Source: Cohnella nanjingensis
Lineage (GTDB): Bacteria > Bacillota > Bacilli > Paenibacillales > Paenibacillaceae
Assembly (NCBI RefSeq): GCF_014212125.1
Contig: NZ_JACJVP010000011.1
Span: forward strand, 62,001 to 126,000
Length of the DNA stretch: 64,000 bases
Direction of reading: 5' to 3'
This document shows, one piece after another, positions 8,980 to 18,043 of the stretch (within the stretch, counting starts at the first letter, position 1; each line of letters begins with the position of its first letter). Below the pieces are notes generated by a model that saw nothing but the letters and a program-made list of their open reading frames with translations, was not told where the DNA came from and ran no database searches. A program made the position numbers and the translations under genes.

Positions 8980-10605
8980 ATGAACCAAATGACCGCGAGC
9001 CGCATTCGCAATCCCATCTTGCGGGGATTCAACCCCGACCCTTCGATCCTTCGGGTAGGGGAGGACTATTATATCGCGACTTCCACTTTTCAGTGGTATC
9101 CGGGCGTGCAGATTCATCATTCCCGCGATCTCGTTCATTGGCGGCTGCTGGTCAGACCGCTCGACCGGCCAAGCCAGCTCGATCTGATCGGGAATCCGGA
9201 TTCGGGCGGCGTATGGGCGCCTTGCCTGACTTGGAGCGACCATCGGTTCTACCTCGTCTATACCGATGTGAAGAGCCACGCCGGCGCGTTCAAGGACACG
9301 CACAATTACGTGGTCACCGCGCCGGACATCATGGGCCCGTGGTCGGAGCCGGTTTATCTGAACAGCAACGGCTTCGATCCCTCGCTGTTCCGCGATGACG
9401 ACGGCCGGCGGTGGCTTGTCCAGATGCAGTGGGATTTTCGCAAGGACCGCAATCCGTTCAACGGCATTTACCTGCGCGAATATTCCGCCGAGGAGCGGCG
9501 GCTGATCGGCCCATCTCTCCGAATCTACGATGGGTCCCCGCTGGGTTTGACCGAAGGGCCTCACCTGTATAAAAAGGACGGCTATTATTATCTGATGACA
9601 GCCGAAGGCGGAACCGGCTACGAGCATGCGGTGACGGTTGCGCGCGCGAGACGGATCGAAGGGCCGTACGAGGCGGATCCCCGGACGCCGATGCTGACTT
9701 CGTACGGCAAGCCGGAGCTGAGGCTGCAGAAGGCGGGGCACGGCAGCCTGGTGCATACGCAGACGGATGAATGGTACCTCGTTCATCTGTGCGGCCGGCC
9801 GCTGGCATCCGACGATCTCCGCTGCAACCTGGGCCGCGAGACGGCGATCCAGCGCTGCGTCTGGACCGACGATGGCTGGCCGCGTCTGGCCGACGGAGGC
9901 AGCGATCCGAGGGACGACGTGACGGCACCTGCGTTGCAGGCGGCTCCATGGGCACAGTCGCCGGAGAAGGATGATTTTAACGGGGAGACCTTGGACCTGC
10001 AATGGCAGTCGCTGCGCCAGCCGATGTCCGAGGATTGGATCTCGCTCGCCGCGCGTCCCGGCTGGCTGCGGCTGAAGGGAATGGAGTCGCCCAATTCCAG
10101 GTTTCGGCACAGCCTGATCGGCAGGCGGCAGCAGGCTTTCCGCTGCGAGGCGGAGACGCTGGTCGATTTCACCCCGGAGACCTACCAGCAGATGGCGGGC
10201 CTGATCTACTATTACAATTCGCAGAACTATTACTATCTTCGCATCGGCAGAGACGAAGAAGCCGGCGTCTCGCTGTCCGTTGTCGCGGGGGATCACGGCG
10301 TCTATCGCGATTATAGCGAGCCGCCGATTCCGATTCCGGAGGGACGCCCCGTCTATTTGAAGCTGACGCTGGACTACGGAGCGTTACAGTTCCATTACGC
10401 TCCGGACGGACTGGCGTGGACATCCGTAGGGCCGACGCTGGACGCGGGACGCATCTCGGACGAGTACGCGACCCATCTCGTGGACGGCTACTTCACCGAC
10501 TGGGGATTTACCGGCGCGTTTATCGGCTTATGCGCGCACGATCTGACCGGCGGCAGGAAGTCCGCGGACTTCGATTACTTCATCTACCGGGAGAAGGGGG
10601 AATAA
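8980..10605 (+). CDS. Cytoplasmic glycoside hydrolase family 43 (beta-xylosidase / alpha-L-arabinofuranosidase type)
   Basis: 541 residues without a signal peptide, so it acts on imported oligosaccharides. The five-bladed propeller catalytic domain (about 1-320) contains the family triad: Asp20 in FNPDPS (general base), Asp133 in NGFDPSLF (pKa modulator) and Glu192 in TEGPHLY (general acid). The C-terminal half (about 330-540) is the concanavalin-like domain found in subfamily 11 XynB-type enzymes; the length of about 540 fits. It releases xylose or arabinose from non-reducing ends. It lies downstream of the importer and upstream of the dehydrogenase/epimerase genes, so it probably supplies their substrate. 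GH43 members cannot be assigned to xylose or arabinose by sequence alone. Confidence 0.9.
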   Translation: MNQMTASRIRNPILRGFNPDPSILRVGEDYYIATSTFQWYPGVQIHHSRDLVHWRLLVRPLDRPSQLDLIGNPDSGGVWAPCLTWSDHRFYLVYTDVKSHAGAFKDTHNYVVTAPDIMGPWSEPVYLNSNGFDPSLFRDDDGRRWLVQMQWDFRKDRNPFNGIYLREYSAEERRLIGPSLRIYDGSPLGLTEGPHLYKKDGYYYLMTAEGGTGYEHAVTVARARRIEGPYEADPRTPMLTSYGKPELRLQKAGHGSLVHTQTDEWYLVHLCGRPLASDDLRCNLGRETAIQRCVWTDDGWPRLADGGSDPRDDVTAPALQAAPWAQSPEKDDFNGETLDLQWQSLRQPMSEDWISLAARPGWLRLKGMESPNSRFRHSLIGRRQQAFRCEAETLVDFTPETYQQMAGLIYYYNSQNYYYLRIGRDEEAGVSLSVVAGDHGVYRDYSEPPIPIPEGRPVYLKLTLDYGALQFHYAPDGLAWTSVGPTLDAGRISDEYATHLVDGYFTDWGFTGAFIGLCAHDLTGGRKSADFDYFIYREKGE

Positions 10606-10608
10606 GCC

Positions 10609-11397
10609 GTGAAAGAGAGCAGCCGTTCCGTACCGTCGTTGCGCGGACGCCATCTGGTGTTCATCTGCGGCGAAGACGAATACGAATCGGAGAAAACGAT
10701 GCCCCTGCTAGCGGAAGAAGCCATGCGGAAACACGGGGCGTCGATAACGGTGCTGAAGGCGTATCCCGATCCGGCCGCGCCGGCCGACATTCCCGGCCTC
10801 GAAGCGCTGCGGACGGCCGATCTGGCCGTGTTCTACGTCCGCTTCCGGCAGCTGCCGGAAGATCAATTCCGCTATATTCAAGCCTACCTGGAAGCCGGCA
10901 AGCCGGTCGTCGGCCTGCGGACGAGCACGCACGCCTTCCGATACCCGGATAACCATCCGCTCGCGCGCTGGAACGACGGCTTCGGCATCGACGTCCTCGG
11001 CGCGCCGTGGATCCGCCACTTCGGCCATTCCTCGTCCACCGGCGTCTCGATCGCTTGGGGCGCGGAGGGTCATCCGATCGTCCGGGGCGTCCCGACGCAC
11101 TTCGAATGCCGATCATGGCTCTATCAAGTGCTTCCCTATCCGCCGGCCGGGGCGACCGTGCTGCTGAACGGCACGGCGATCAACCCGGAAGACAACGGCT
11201 GGTCGCACACGAGCGAGACGCCGCGCGTACATCCGGTCGCCTGGACGCGCGCGCATGCTTGGGGAGGACGCGTCTTCGCGACGACGATGGGGCATCCGGA
11301 CGATTTTGCGCTGCCGGCGTTTCGCCGGCTGCTGCTGAACGGCATGCATTGGGCCGTCGGCGCGGAGCATGGGATAGAAGGAGGAGAGACGCGATGA
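10609..11397 (+). CDS. ThuA-domain protein (trehalose-utilisation-like)
   Basis: 262 residues from a GTG start 3 nt after the GH43 stop. A single class-I glutamine-amidotransferase-like fold of the ThuA type is recognisable (RHLVFICGEDEYES, VVGLRTSTHAF, GHSSSTGVS, FATTMGHPDDF near the end). In rhizobia ThuA works with the Gfo/Idh protein ThuB in catabolism of 3-keto disaccharides. Co-localisation here with Gfo/Idh and TIM-barrel genes points to a similar oxidised-sugar route. It overlaps the next gene by 4 nt. The substrate is unknown. Confidence 0.8.
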   Translation: MKESSRSVPSLRGRHLVFICGEDEYESEKTMPLLAEEAMRKHGASITVLKAYPDPAAPADIPGLEALRTADLAVFYVRFRQLPEDQFRYIQAYLEAGKPVVGLRTSTHAFRYPDNHPLARWNDGFGIDVLGAPWIRHFGHSSSTGVSIAWGAEGHPIVRGVPTHFECRSWLYQVLPYPPAGATVLLNGTAINPEDNGWSHTSETPRVHPVAWTRAHAWGGRVFATTMGHPDDFALPAFRRLLLNGMHWAVGAEHGIEGGETR

Positions 11398-12386
11398 AGG
11401 TAGCCGCCATTACCGGCGAGAAGAAAGCCGAACTGATCGAGCGGGAGAAGCCGGTTCTGAAGGAAGGCTGGGCGCTCGTCAAAGTTCATGCGGCGCCGAT
11501 GTGCGCCGAATACAAAGGGTTCGTGCACGGTCACGCCTCCGACTGCCTCGGACACGAGGCGGCGGGAGAAGTCGTCGAGACGGCGCCCGGCAGCAAGGTG
11601 AAGGTCGGGGACCGCGTCGTCGTGATGCCCCAATACCCGTGCGGAACATGCGAGCTGTGTCTAGCGGGCGATTTTATCCATTGCGAGCATAACCTGGACT
11701 ATGCCGAACCGACGATGACGCAATATTTATCGAAGCCGTCGTGGCTCCTGCCGACGATCCCGGACGGCGTATCGTACGAGAAGGCGTCCCTGGCTTGCTG
11801 CGGACTGGGACCTTCGCACGGCGCATTCACGAAGATGGAGGTAGACGCCTTTACGACCGTGCTCATCACCGGCCTCGGCCCCGTCGGTTTGGGCGCGGTC
11901 GTGAACGCGAAGTTCCGCGGGGCGAAGGTCATCGCGGTGGAGATGAATCCGTATCGCGCGGAGCTGGCGCGCCGGATGGGCGCGGACCACGTGATCGATC
12001 CCCGCGATCCCGATGCGGCAGGGGTCATCAAGGCGCTGACCGGCGGCAAGGGGCCGGACTGCGGTCTGGAATGCTCCGGCGTCGTATCCGCTCATCGGCT
12101 GCAGATCGATACCGTCAAGCGGCTGGGCAAGATCGCCTTCGTCGGCGAATGCTTCGCGGAGACGCCGATCCGGGTGAGCGACGATCTGCTGCGCAAGGGG
12201 ATCCAGTTGATCGGTTCCTGGCATTACAATCTGCAAGCGTTCCGGAGCCTGATGGACGTCATTCGGCTGTCGCCGCAGGTCGACCTGCTCATCACGCATA
12301 CGTATCCGATGAGCCGGATTCAGGAAGCGTTCGAGACGTCCGCCTCGCAGATGAGCGGCAAAATCATCTTGAAGCCATGGGAGTGA
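11394..12386 (+). CDS. Zinc-binding medium-chain dehydrogenase
   Basis: 330 residues; the ATG at 11394 overlaps the preceding stop (ATGA). Structural-zinc cysteines lie at 83, 86, 89 and 97 (CGTCELC...C). The catalytic zinc site is represented by Cys37 and the GHE motif at 53-55. The nucleotide-binding element GLGPVGLG is near 160-167. Members oxidise sugar alcohols or secondary alcohols with NAD(P). Its place between ThuA-like and epimerase-like genes suggests oxidation or reduction of a sugar intermediate. Confidence 0.88.
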   Translation: MKVAAITGEKKAELIEREKPVLKEGWALVKVHAAPMCAEYKGFVHGHASDCLGHEAAGEVVETAPGSKVKVGDRVVVMPQYPCGTCELCLAGDFIHCEHNLDYAEPTMTQYLSKPSWLLPTIPDGVSYEKASLACCGLGPSHGAFTKMEVDAFTTVLITGLGPVGLGAVVNAKFRGAKVIAVEMNPYRAELARRMGADHVIDPRDPDAAGVIKALTGGKGPDCGLECSGVVSAHRLQIDTVKRLGKIAFVGECFAETPIRVSDDLLRKGIQLIGSWHYNLQAFRSLMDVIRLSPQVDLLITHTYPMSRIQEAFETSASQMSGKIILKPWE

Positions 12387-12393
12387 ATACGCG

Positions 12394-13245
12394 ATGAAGG
12401 TCGGAATGAATCTGCTGCTGTGGACGGATCGCCCCGATCCGTCCCGGCATCTCGAGCTGCTGCGCGCCATCCGGGATTGGGGCTTCGACGGCGTAGAGCT
12501 CGCCGCCGACAACATGGACCCGGCGGATGCCCGCGCCTTCGGCCTGATTTTGCGGGAATTGGGGCTTGGCTGCACGACCATCGCCGCGCTGGATGCAGCG
12601 GCCGCCGATCCGGCCAGCCGGGACCCGGCGTTGCGACGGGGCGCGCTCCGGACGCTGAAGCTGGCGATCGACAATACGCGCGCGCTTGGGGCGGACTTGC
12701 TGTGCGGACCGCTCTTCCAGGGGCTCGGCCGGTTCAGCGGCCAGGGGCCGCAGCCGGACGAATGGCGCTATGCGGTGGAGACGCTGCGAGAGGCGGGCGA
12801 ATACGCCGCGCTGCGCGGCGTTCGCCTCGCGCTCGAGCCGATCAACCGGTTCGAGATGTACCTGGTGAACACGCTGGCGGACGGGGCGAGATTCGTCCGG
12901 GAGGTCGGGCTGCCGAATGTCGGCCTGCTCGCGGACACGCATCACGGCAACATCGAGGAATCAAGCGTGCCGGACGCCTGGCGGCAGGCGGCGGACTGCC
13001 TGTTCCACGTCCATATCTCGGAGAATCATCGAGGAGTGCCGGGCAGCGGCCACGCCGTGCCGAAGGAAGTGTTCGAGGTGCTGCAGGAGATCGGCTACGA
13101 CGGCTGGCTGACGATCGAAGCGTTCGGGCGACAGGTCGCGGGGCTGAACGCCCGCCTTCATCTGTGGCGCGATTACTCGGCGCATCCGGACGACGCGGCG
13201 GTGCAGGGCGTGCAGTATATCCGCTCGCACCTGCCTCCGGCTTAA
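12394..13245 (+). CDS. Ketose 3-epimerase-type TIM barrel (D-tagatose/D-psicose 3-epimerase family)
   Basis: 283 residues, 7 nt after the dehydrogenase. The metal and catalytic residues of D-psicose 3-epimerases occur in order and at matching spacing: Glu148 in LEPINRFE, Asp181 and His184 in ADTHHGNIEE, His207 in VHISENHRGVPG, Arg213, and Glu242 in TIEAFG. This is much closer to the epimerase family than to generic xylose-isomerase-like barrels. The predicted reaction is Mn- or Co-dependent epimerisation at C3 of a ketose or ketose-like keto-sugar. It shares an operon with four other catabolic genes. Confidence 0.82.
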   Translation: MKVGMNLLLWTDRPDPSRHLELLRAIRDWGFDGVELAADNMDPADARAFGLILRELGLGCTTIAALDAAAADPASRDPALRRGALRTLKLAIDNTRALGADLLCGPLFQGLGRFSGQGPQPDEWRYAVETLREAGEYAALRGVRLALEPINRFEMYLVNTLADGARFVREVGLPNVGLLADTHHGNIEESSVPDAWRQAADCLFHVHISENHRGVPGSGHAVPKEVFEVLQEIGYDGWLTIEAFGRQVAGLNARLHLWRDYSAHPDDAAVQGVQYIRSHLPPA

Positions 13246-13262
13246 TCGAAGGAGGAAGGACC

Positions 13263-14078
13263 ATGCCATTCGCGCGAACGAACGGAATCCGGCTGCATTA
13301 TACGGAAAAAGGCGAAGGAGAGCCGTTGGTGCTGCTGATGGGGCTCGGGGCGGACGGGAGCGCGTGGGAGGAGAACGCGCGGGCTTACGAGCCGCATTTC
13401 CGCTGCATTCGAATCGACAATCGCGGCACCGGCGAATCGGACAAGCCCGAAGGACCTTATACGACGAAGATGATGGCTGCCGACGCGCTGGGCCTGCTTG
13501 ACGCGCTCGGCATCCGGCGGGCCCACTTCTCCGGCATCTCCATGGGCGGCGCGATTGCCCAGGAGGTTGCGCTGGCCGCGCCGGAACGGATGCTCAGCCT
13601 GACGCTGAACTGTTCCTGGGCTTCATGCGACGTCTATACCCGCGCGATATTCGAGACGCTGGCCGCCGGGTACGCGGCGCTTGCGGCCGACGAATTTCAG
13701 AAGCTGCTGCAATTGATCATCTACACGCCCGCCTACCACGAGCACCACGACGACTTGCTGGAAGCTGCCCGGCGGCAGGCTTCGTCGTCGGCTTCGCCGA
13801 TGCCGGCTCACGCTTTTCGCGCGCAATGCGACGCCTGCGTCTCCCATCGTACGCAGGGAAGACTCGGCGCGATCGGCGTCCCGACGCTCATTACGGCGGG
13901 CGACCGCGACATCTTTACGCCGCTGGCGCTGTCGCAGGCGATCGCGGAGGAGATCGGGCACGCGGAGCTCGCGGTATTCGAAGGCAGCGGGCATACCCAT
14001 CATTGGGACCGTTTGGACGACTTCAACAATCGAACGTTGGCGTTTCTGCTGCGCCATAAGGAGGGATCATCAAGATGA
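13263..14078 (+). CDS. Alpha/beta-hydrolase
   Basis: 271 residues with a strong GAAGGAGG ribosome site. The fold is evident from the oxyanion region LLMGLGADGSAW, nucleophile elbow GISMGG (Ser93), acid in GDRDIFTP (probably Asp216) and His244 in GSGHTHHW. It resembles 3-oxoadipate enol-lactonase or C-C hydrolase-like members; the exact ester, lactone or C-C substrate is not readable from sequence. In this operon a lactonase role on an oxidised sugar is plausible but inferred. It overlaps the next gene by 4 nt. Confidence 0.82.
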   Translation: MPFARTNGIRLHYTEKGEGEPLVLLMGLGADGSAWEENARAYEPHFRCIRIDNRGTGESDKPEGPYTTKMMAADALGLLDALGIRRAHFSGISMGGAIAQEVALAAPERMLSLTLNCSWASCDVYTRAIFETLAAGYAALAADEFQKLLQLIIYTPAYHEHHDDLLEAARRQASSSASPMPAHAFRAQCDACVSHRTQGRLGAIGVPTLITAGDRDIFTPLALSQAIAEEIGHAELAVFEGSGHTHHWDRLDDFNNRTLAFLLRHKEGSSR

Positions 14079-14971
14079 ATCCGAAGCTATCGATAGGCTC
14101 TTGGGCGTTCGCGTTCGGCCCGTTCGCGGCGTCCCCTTGGTCCTTTGAACGCATATTAGCATATGCGGCAGAGGCGGGCTATGACGGCGTGGAGATCAAC
14201 GGTTTCTCTCCGCACCCGACGCCGGACAGCTACCCCTCGCGCGAGAGCCGGGTCGCGCTGCTGGAGGAGATCCGGTCTCACGGGCTCGGCATCTCCGGCT
14301 ATGCGCCCGACTTCACGGCCGCTCCTCCGGACCGCTGCGAGCCGGAACGCTACTTGGCGTTATTTCGCCGGTATCTCGCCTTCGCCGCCGACCTCGGCAT
14401 CGGCACGCTGCGCGTCGACACCGTCAGCCCGCCCGCCGAGCTGCCCGAGGCGGAGTACGAAGCGAACTTCGCCCGGCTGGCGGGAACCTGGCGCGCTTCC
14501 GCCGAGCTGGCGGCGGCGATGGGCATCCGTATCGCATGGGAGTTCGAACCGGGCTTCTGGCTGAACAAGCCGAGCGAAGTGAGAAGGCTCGTCGATGCGG
14601 TCGGCCACCCCGCCTTCGGGGTGCTGTTCGACACGAGCCACGCGTACATGTGCGGAGTCGTCGGCGCCCGTCAGACGGGAGAGCCGGAGACGCTCGCTGG
14701 CGGCATCGTCGCGTTCGCGAAGCTGCTGGAAGGCCGGATCGTCCATTTTCATCTGATCGACTCCGACGGATCGCTGCATGACGAGGAGACGAGCACGCAT
14801 GCCGCCTTCGGCGCCGGGAAGATCGATTTCGCGGCTTTTCTGCGGGCGGTGAAGCCGAACTTGACCGTCCTGCCCTGGTGGTGCGTCGACTTCTGCTTCA
14901 ACGCGGAGGCGGAGGCATGGGGCCGCGAAGCGATTCCCTTTATACGAGAAGCGATAAAGGAGGCGGAGTAG
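14075..14971 (+). CDS. Sugar phosphate isomerase/epimerase-like TIM barrel (AP_endonuc_2)
   Basis: 298 residues, starting inside the stop of the hydrolase gene (ATGA). Barrel signatures include AAEAGYDGVEINGF, the metal-type Glu in IAWEFEPGFWLNKP, LFDTSHAYMCG and IVHFHLIDSDG. It lacks the EPxNRxE motif of the epimerase two genes upstream, so it probably does a different step. Family members act as isomerases, epimerases, dehydratases, or lyases on 3-keto-glycosides. Confidence 0.78.
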   Translation: MNPKLSIGSWAFAFGPFAASPWSFERILAYAAEAGYDGVEINGFSPHPTPDSYPSRESRVALLEEIRSHGLGISGYAPDFTAAPPDRCEPERYLALFRRYLAFAADLGIGTLRVDTVSPPAELPEAEYEANFARLAGTWRASAELAAAMGIRIAWEFEPGFWLNKPSEVRRLVDAVGHPAFGVLFDTSHAYMCGVVGARQTGEPETLAGGIVAFAKLLEGRIVHFHLIDSDGSLHDEETSTHAAFGAGKIDFAAFLRAVKPNLTVLPWWCVDFCFNAEAEAWGREAIPFIREAIKEAE

Positions 14972-14975
14972 GCTT

Positions 14976-15794
14976 ATGACGGTTCGATACGGCTTTCAGA
15001 CCTATACGTGGCAGATGTCCTACGAGAAGTACCGCAACCGGCCGAACCACATCTTGGACACGGTCAGACGGGCGGGAGGAGTCGGCGTCGAGCCGGAGGT
15101 CTGCATGCTCGGAACGTATACGAACGAGCCGGAGGCGTTTCAGGAGGCGCTGGCATCCCGGGAACTGCAGCTCGCCGCGCTCTGTCTGGCGCTCGATTGG
15201 AAGCACGACCGCGAGACGGACGAGGAGCGAGCCGAGGCGGACCGCGTCATCCGGTATATGGGGGCATTTCCAGGCACGTTGCTGACCCTCGTCCAGCTGC
15301 CGGGCCGCGACCTGAAGGACCTGGCGCAGCGGCAGGCTCGCGCGCTGGCGAACGTCAACGCCGTCGCCCGCCGCGCCGCCGAGCGGGGCATCGTCTGCGC
15401 CTTCCACCCGAATTCTCCCGCCGGCTCCATCTTCCGCACCGAAGCCGACTACCGCATCCTGCTCGAAGGGTTGGATGCCCGCTGCTGCGGCTACGCGCCG
15501 GACACCGGGCACATCGCCAACGGCGGCATGGATGCCGGCGCGATCTTCCGCGACTACCGTTCGCTCATCCGCCACGTTCACTTCAAGGACCGGGATGCGG
15601 CGACCGGACGTTGGACCGCGCTGGGCGAAGGGTCCATCGATCATGCGGCAATCGTCCGCTACCTGCGGGAGACGGCCTACGACGGCTGGATCATGGTGGA
15701 GGAGGAGTCGGCGGAGGCCGAGGCGGCCCCTGACGAAGTGACCGTCCGGAACGGACGCTTCATCCGCGAGACGCTGGCGCCTTTGGGAGGCTAG
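14976..15794 (+). CDS. IolE-like TIM barrel (isomerase/dehydratase family)
   Basis: 272 residues, 4 nt after the previous barrel. It shows CAFHPNSPAG, YAPDTGHIANGG, HVHFKDRD and the C-terminal LGEGSIDH followed by YDGWIMVEEE, the pattern of inosose dehydratase/hydroxypyruvate-isomerase-like barrels with His, Asp and Glu metal ligands. An inositol-type or keto-sugar dehydration is possible but unproven. It is the last gene of a tightly spaced run of eight from the GH43 gene onward. Confidence 0.78.
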   Translation: MTVRYGFQTYTWQMSYEKYRNRPNHILDTVRRAGGVGVEPEVCMLGTYTNEPEAFQEALASRELQLAALCLALDWKHDRETDEERAEADRVIRYMGAFPGTLLTLVQLPGRDLKDLAQRQARALANVNAVARRAAERGIVCAFHPNSPAGSIFRTEADYRILLEGLDARCCGYAPDTGHIANGGMDAGAIFRDYRSLIRHVHFKDRDAATGRWTALGEGSIDHAAIVRYLRETAYDGWIMVEEESAEAEAAPDEVTVRNGRFIRETLAPLGG

Positions 15795-15930
15795 CGCATG
15801 GCGTTCGAGCAAGGCGGCAAGGTTCGCGGCCGTCGGGTCCTGCATGAGCCGGCGATTTGCGCCTAGCTGCAAAATGAACAATAGGCAATAGAGAGCAGCA
15901 AAGCCGGAAACAAGGTCTGGGGGAGTACCG

Positions 15931-16806
15931 ATGCATCGGCAGCTTAGCATTCGGGAGAGCGTGGAATTCTCGCTGTTTCATGTCGAGAAAGCTCGCTACG
16001 AATCGTTGCATCTCGATATAGTCAAGCCTTATTGGACGGTGTCGTTCGTACTGGATGGCACCGTCGAGACTCGATCGCCCGGCTTCGATGACGTGGCCTT
16101 AAGCGGCGACGTCATGATCCATCCGCCGAACCTGCCGTTCACGGAGACCGCGGCCGGACCGGGCGTCCATCTGTGGATGCTCGTGGACGTTAAGCTGCTC
16201 CCGGGGCTTCATTTTTTTCAGCGGCACCCCGTTAGCCGCGTCGTGCGGCTAACGGACCGGGACGCCTATGCGGCGGCGTTCGAATCGCTGCTCGACGCGT
16301 GGGACGGGCCGCATACGCCGCTGCGGGAATATCGGGCCATGTCGATCGCGATCGGACTGCTCGGCGATATTCTGGAGAGCTGGATGGCATCCGGCAGCCC
16401 GAGCCGACCGGCGTTCGGGCGGAGAGCCGAGGACCGGTTTCTCCCGGTCGTACGTTATATGGAGGAGAACCTGAACCGGAAGCTGACGCGGGAAGATCTG
16501 GCGCGGCGGCTGCATCTGCATCCGAGCTACTTCAACCGGCAGTTCAAGACCGTCTACGGCATGTCGCCGGCGCAGATGCTGAGAGGGCTTCGCCTTCGCA
16601 AGGCCATGCGGATGCTGGAAGATCCGGCGTCGACGTTGGAGGGCATCGCGTCCGCATGCGGCTATGGGGACGCGGCTTATCTCAGCAAGGCGTTCAAGGA
16701 GAGCATGGGCATGACGCCGGGCGACTATCGCCGGGGCCTATTCCGAACCAAAGAGAGCTTCGCGTCCCGGCATCCGGGACCATCGTCGGATGAGAACGAT
16801 TCGTGA
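15931..16806 (+). CDS. AraC-family transcriptional regulator
   Basis: 291 residues. The N-terminal cupin-like domain (DVMIHPPNLPFTET) is followed by an AraC double HTH (LTREDLARRLHLHPSYFNRQ and IASACGYGDAAYLSKAFKE, ending MTPGDYRR). It sits between the two halves of the catabolic cluster and is followed by a very good terminator, so it probably regulates one or both. The 136-nt gap before it shows a run of weak pattern only, including TGAACAATAGGC near 15878, similar to repeats upstream of the gene at 33578. Confidence 0.85.
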   Translation: MHRQLSIRESVEFSLFHVEKARYESLHLDIVKPYWTVSFVLDGTVETRSPGFDDVALSGDVMIHPPNLPFTETAAGPGVHLWMLVDVKLLPGLHFFQRHPVSRVVRLTDRDAYAAAFESLLDAWDGPHTPLREYRAMSIAIGLLGDILESWMASGSPSRPAFGRRAEDRFLPVVRYMEENLNRKLTREDLARRLHLHPSYFNRQFKTVYGMSPAQMLRGLRLRKAMRMLEDPASTLEGIASACGYGDAAYLSKAFKESMGMTPGDYRRGLFRTKESFASRHPGPSSDENDS

Positions 16807-16875
16807 GAGGGATTGCGGCATGCGGGCGGACGCGCGAAGGTTCCGAAACGACAAGAAGAAGTCCCCTTTTCGGAT

Positions 16876-16899
16876 GGAGGAGCGATGCTCCTCCTTTTT
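16876..16899 (+). terminator. Intrinsic terminator after the AraC gene
   Basis: Perfect 8-bp stem GGAGGAGC / GCTCCTCC with 3-nt loop and a run of five T. Confidence 0.88.
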
Positions 16900-16939
16900 A
16901 TAATGAAGACGGAATGATTCCGATCAAGGAGCGTGAACC

Positions 16940-18043
16940 ATGACACAGCGCATTTATATCATAGGCGCGGGCGCGATCGCCGGCCACCATGCGGAAGCGA
17001 TCGCCCGCCTATCGACAACCGGAGAAGAGCGCCCCGAACTATCCATCACGGATGCGCACCCGGCCGCGTTGGCGGCGTTCGCGGAGCGATTTCCTTGGGT
17101 CAAGACGTACCCGGACACGGCATCCATGCTGAACGAGCCGGCGCAGGCGGACGACGTCGTCATCGTCGCGACGCCCCCGGTCGCCCACGCGGAGCTGTCG
17201 TGCCTCGCGTTCCGCTCCGGCCGGCACGTGCTGTGCGAGAAGCCGCTGGCGATGAACAAGGCGGAAGCGGATAGGATGCTGGGCGCGGCGCGGGAAGCGG
17301 GCAAGCTGCTCGGCTGCTGCAGCTCCCGGTTCGCCGGCTTGCGAACGACCGCCGCCGTCAAGACGCTGCTCGCGGAGGGGAAGCTCGGCCGGCCGTATCG
17401 AGTCAACTGGATTCAGCGGCGGCAAAGGGCGCGGACCGGCATCGAATACCAGCCGTCCAGCCGGTGGTTTCTTCAACCGGCGATCAGCGGCGGCGGCACT
17501 TTGATGGATTGGGGGCCTTATGACATCGCGGGCCTGACCGAAGCATTGGATCCGGTACGGGTCGACGTGCTGGACGCGTGGATGGCGGACCCCTTGACCG
17601 GACACCCGTTGCAGGCCGAAGTCCCGTCCGAAGTGGAGCAGCATGTCGGCGCGACGCTCCGGTTTCATCTGACGGACGGCGGCGCGGTCCCGGTTCATTA
17701 CGAGCGCGCCGCCTGCTGCCACGGCGGGGAGCGCAGCCTGACCGAGATCGAAGGCACGGCCGGCGCGGTCGGTTGGGATTGGCTTTGCTGGGACGGGCAG
17801 GGAGATATCGTCCGTCATGACGATACGCTCGGGGAGCCTGTCACGGATGTCATCCGCGTGACGGACGACTCGCCGGGCCTGATGGACAAGCCGATCGTCT
17901 ACTTCCTGGATGCGGTCGCCGGCCGAACGTCTCCGGCGATCGTGGGCGATCGGGCCGCGTTCAACTTTGGCATTCTATGCGCCATCTACGACTGCATTCG
18001 AACCGGCGAGCCCCAGACGGTCGCGAGGGAGGGAGCGTATTGA
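16940..18043 (+). CDS. Gfo/Idh/MocA-family oxidoreductase
   Basis: 367 residues. The N-terminal Rossmann fold begins YIIGAGAIAGHH, the conserved substrate-domain entry is CEKPLA (EKP), and GGGTLMDWGPYDI is the usual segment after the catalytic Lys/Asp/His region. These NAD(P)-dependent enzymes oxidise sugars, inositols or glycosides, often to the 3-keto form. It overlaps the next TIM barrel by 4 nt (TTGA), which argues that the dehydrogenase and barrel act on the same compound. Confidence 0.9.
   Translation: MTQRIYIIGAGAIAGHHAEAIARLSTTGEERPELSITDAHPAALAAFAERFPWVKTYPDTASMLNEPAQADDVVIVATPPVAHAELSCLAFRSGRHVLCEKPLAMNKAEADRMLGAAREAGKLLGCCSSRFAGLRTTAAVKTLLAEGKLGRPYRVNWIQRRQRARTGIEYQPSSRWFLQPAISGGGTLMDWGPYDIAGLTEALDPVRVDVLDAWMADPLTGHPLQAEVPSEVEQHVGATLRFHLTDGGAVPVHYERAACCHGGERSLTEIEGTAGAVGWDWLCWDGQGDIVRHDDTLGEPVTDVIRVTDDSPGLMDKPIVYFLDAVAGRTSPAIVGDRAAFNFGILCAIYDCIRTGEPQTVAREGAY

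Noticed and set aside
11007..11393. Zinc dehydrogenase with a long N-terminal extension
   Set aside because: The upstream in-frame stretch lies inside the ThuA gene in another frame; ATG 11394 gives the normal dehydrogenase start and a 4-nt overlap.
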